Shown here one piece after another: positions 62,518-64,000 of a DNA stretch of 64,000 bases. The stretch comes from Polaromonas sp. (GTDB taxonomy: Bacteria; Pseudomonadota; Gammaproteobacteria; Burkholderiales; Burkholderiaceae_C): the NCBI GenBank assembly GCA_013297865.1, contig JAAFIP010000004.1:272934-336933 (forward strand), read 5' to 3'. The notes below the pieces were generated by a model, which had not been told where the DNA came from, did not search any database, and worked only from the letters and a program-made list of their open reading frames with translations. Within the stretch, counting starts at the first letter, position 1, and every line of letters starts with the position of its first letter. The translations under genes and the position numbers were made by a program.

Positions 62518-64000
62518 ATGATGGTGCGTAAGACAATACTGCTACTGACAGTGCTTTGGTGCATAGCTGGCCAGGCCCATGCCTTGAGCGCCAGCGAGGC
62601 GAAAAGCATTGCCACAGGCGAGACCGATGCGCGTATTGAAGCATTGAACAAGGCGGTCGCCGCAGGCAATGACAAAACCTCTGCCTTTATCCAGGCCATG
62701 GCAGACGATGCCGTCAAACTGGCAGGTGACAAAGTGCTGATCGTCAGGGACGGCAAGGCCAGCGACCCGGTAACGGGCGCAGATGTGGCACTGCCTGACA
62801 ACGCCGAAGACATCATCAACAACAACCGCATGCGCGGCGAGCTGGACACGGCGCTGGCTGCGCTCAAGCTGTTCAGCAAGGACGACACCCTGCGCGCGGC
62901 AGCCGTTCAGGCCCTGCTCAAAGACCCTGATGAAGGCAAGCTGCCGCTGTTGGACAAAGCGCTGGCTGCAGAGACAGTGCCCGCACTCAAAGCCCAGCTC
63001 ACACTGGCGCGCGCAGCCGCTATGCTGGGCAGTGCTGACAAAGGCAAGCGCCTGGAGGCTGCCAAAGCCCTGGCCGACAGTAAAGACCCTGCCACGCAGC
63101 TACTGCTCAACGAACGGCTCAATACCGAGACCGAAGCCGATGTCAAAGCGCAACTGAAGGCCTCGCTGAGCAAAATTCAATCCACCCTGGGTCTGGGCGA
63201 CAAACTGGGCATCATGTTCACAGGCTTGAGTCTCGGCTCTATCTTGCTGCTGGCGGCCCTGGGCCTGGCCATCACCTATGGCCTGATGGGCGTGATCAAC
63301 ATGGCCCATGGCGAGCTGATCATGATCGGCGCCTATGCCACCTATGTGGTGCAAGGCCTGTTTCGCAGCTACCTGCCTGGCGCATTTGACTGGTATTTGA
63401 TCGCCGCCATTCCGGTGGCCTTTGCCACCTCTGCACTGGTGGGCGCTGCTCTGGAGCGCAGCGTGATTCGCTTTCTGTATGGCCGCCCTCTGGAGACCTT
63501 GCTGGCCACCTGGGGTATCAGCCTGATGCTCATGCAGCTGGTGCGCAGCATTTTTGGCGCGCAGAACGTGGGCGTGGAAAACCCCTCTTGGATGAGCGGC
63601 AGCGTGGCTGTGCTGCCCAATCTGTCGCTGCCATACAACCGCATTTTGATCGTGGTGTTTGCTGTGCTGGTGCTGCTGGGTGTGGCGCTGCTGATCAGCA
63701 AAACACGTCTGGGCCTGTTTGTGCGCGGCGTGACACAAAACCGGCCGATAGCCGCCTGCATGGGCGTGAACACCGCGCGCATTGACACTTATGCCTTTGC
63801 ACTGGGCTCGGGCATTGCGGGCCTGGCGGGCTGCGCGTTGAGTCAGGTGGGCAATGTGGGGCCAGACCTGGGGCAAAGCTATATCGTGGACTCGTTCATG
63901 GTGGTGGTGCTTGGCGGGGTGGGCCAGCTGGCCGGCACGGTGTATGCCGCGATGGGTCTGGGCATTCTCAATAAATTCCTCGAAGGCTGGGCGGGTGCCG
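62518..64000 (+). CDS. urtB: Urea ABC transporter permease UrtB, 3' end outside window
   Basis: The frame runs from ATG 62518 (or 62521) off the end of the window; 494 residues are visible. A signal peptide (ILLLTVLWCIAGQAHA) and a periplasmic helical region of about 200 residues, typical of UrtB, come first. The LivH-type permease follows, with membrane segments LSLGSILLLAALGLAITYGL, MGVINMAHGELIMIGAYATY, and later VDSFMVVVLGGVGQLAGTVY. It imports urea together with UrtA, UrtC, UrtD and UrtE. It lies about 105 bases after urtA. Confidence 0.95.
   Translation, partial: MMVRKTILLLTVLWCIAGQAHALSASEAKSIATGETDARIEALNKAVAAGNDKTSAFIQAMADDAVKLAGDKVLIVRDGKASDPVTGADVALPDNAEDIINNNRMRGELDTALAALKLFSKDDTLRAAAVQALLKDPDEGKLPLLDKALAAETVPALKAQLTLARAAAMLGSADKGKRLEAAKALADSKDPATQLLLNERLNTETEADVKAQLKASLSKIQSTLGLGDKLGIMFTGLSLGSILLLAALGLAITYGLMGVINMAHGELIMIGAYATYVVQGLFRSYLPGAFDWYLIAAIPVAFATSALVGAALERSVIRFLYGRPLETLLATWGISLMLMQLVRSIFGAQNVGVENPSWMSGSVAVLPNLSLPYNRILIVVFAVLVLLGVALLISKTRLGLFVRGVTQNRPIAACMGVNTARIDTYAFALGSGIAGLAGCALSQVGNVGPDLGQSYIVDSFMVVVLGGVGQLAGTVYAAMGLGILNKFLEGWAGA

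Noticed and set aside
1..64000. CRISPR arrays, insertion sequences, prophage genes
   Set aside because: No direct-repeat/spacer array, transposase, integrase or phage structural gene (apart from T6SS homologues) was seen.

Overview
The window reads as chromosomal DNA of a betaproteobacterium, most likely Burkholderiales and probably Comamonadaceae. The evidence is the gene order lolB-ispE-tRNA-Gln-prs-rplY, the mutM/dynamin-GTPase/mutY and rapZ-recN-nadK//hrcA arrangements, the urease/urtABC locus, and a dispersed palindromic repeat of a kind I associate with Comamonadaceae. Base composition is high-GC in the core (36 G/C in the 60 bases from 19201) and clearly lower in an island inside the secretion cluster (22 G/C in the 60 bases from 47281). 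I do not assign a genus.

Layout. Bases 1-4.5 kb hold the 3' part of a PAP2/haloperoxidase-like gene, a subtilisin-family peptidase, and two regulators (Crp/Fnr and LuxR types) on the minus strand. Bases 4.6-9.9 kb hold a minus-strand unit: TPR protein, lolB, ispE, tRNA-Gln, prs, rplY. Bases 9.9-18.6 kb hold DNA repair and housekeeping genes: mutM, a dynamin-like GTPase and mutY on plus; rapZ, recN and nadK on minus; then hrcA and tRNA-Arg on plus.

Bases 19.0-55.75 kb are a type VI secretion (T6SS) locus. It has membrane-complex and baseplate genes (tssK, tssL with an OmpA-like tail, tssM, tssE, tssF, tssG), the ATPase clpV, a VgrG spike and two Hcp-family genes. It also has tagF, tagJ/impE and a post-translational control set: a PpkA-like kinase, an FHA protein (TagH) and a PP2C phosphatase (PppA). 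Also present are an mltA lytic transglycosylase, a putative sigma/anti-sigma-like pair, an outer-membrane-barrel-like protein and a CHAT-domain protease. I found no tssA, tssB, tssC or tssJ in the window. A low-GC block at about 42.6-48.8 kb follows vgrG. It holds a small spike-like protein, TIGR02270, DUF2169 (adaptor), a thiolase-fold protein without the usual catalytic residues, a PAAR-like DUF4150 tip, a Cys-rich protein with a deaminase-type HxE...CxxC signature, and two tandem paralogues that look like its immunity proteins. This block is the best candidate for an undescribed system.

Bases 56.0-64.0 kb are nitrogen metabolism. A minus-strand urease operon (ureA, a small membrane protein, ureB, ureC, an odd membrane protein, ureE, ureF, ureG) is divergent from urtA-urtB, the urea ABC transporter. 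The shared intergenic region has near-consensus sigma-54 promoters facing each way and an NtrC-like dyad between them, so import and hydrolysis of urea are probably co-induced under nitrogen limitation.

At least seven copies of a roughly 45-50 bp repeat (GCTA-N-TAGC hairpin followed by TGCTCCCGCGATATTCTATTGG) are scattered over the window. Three lie inside genes: ispE, clpV and the small urease-operon gene, where the repeat supplies the signal-peptide-like segment.
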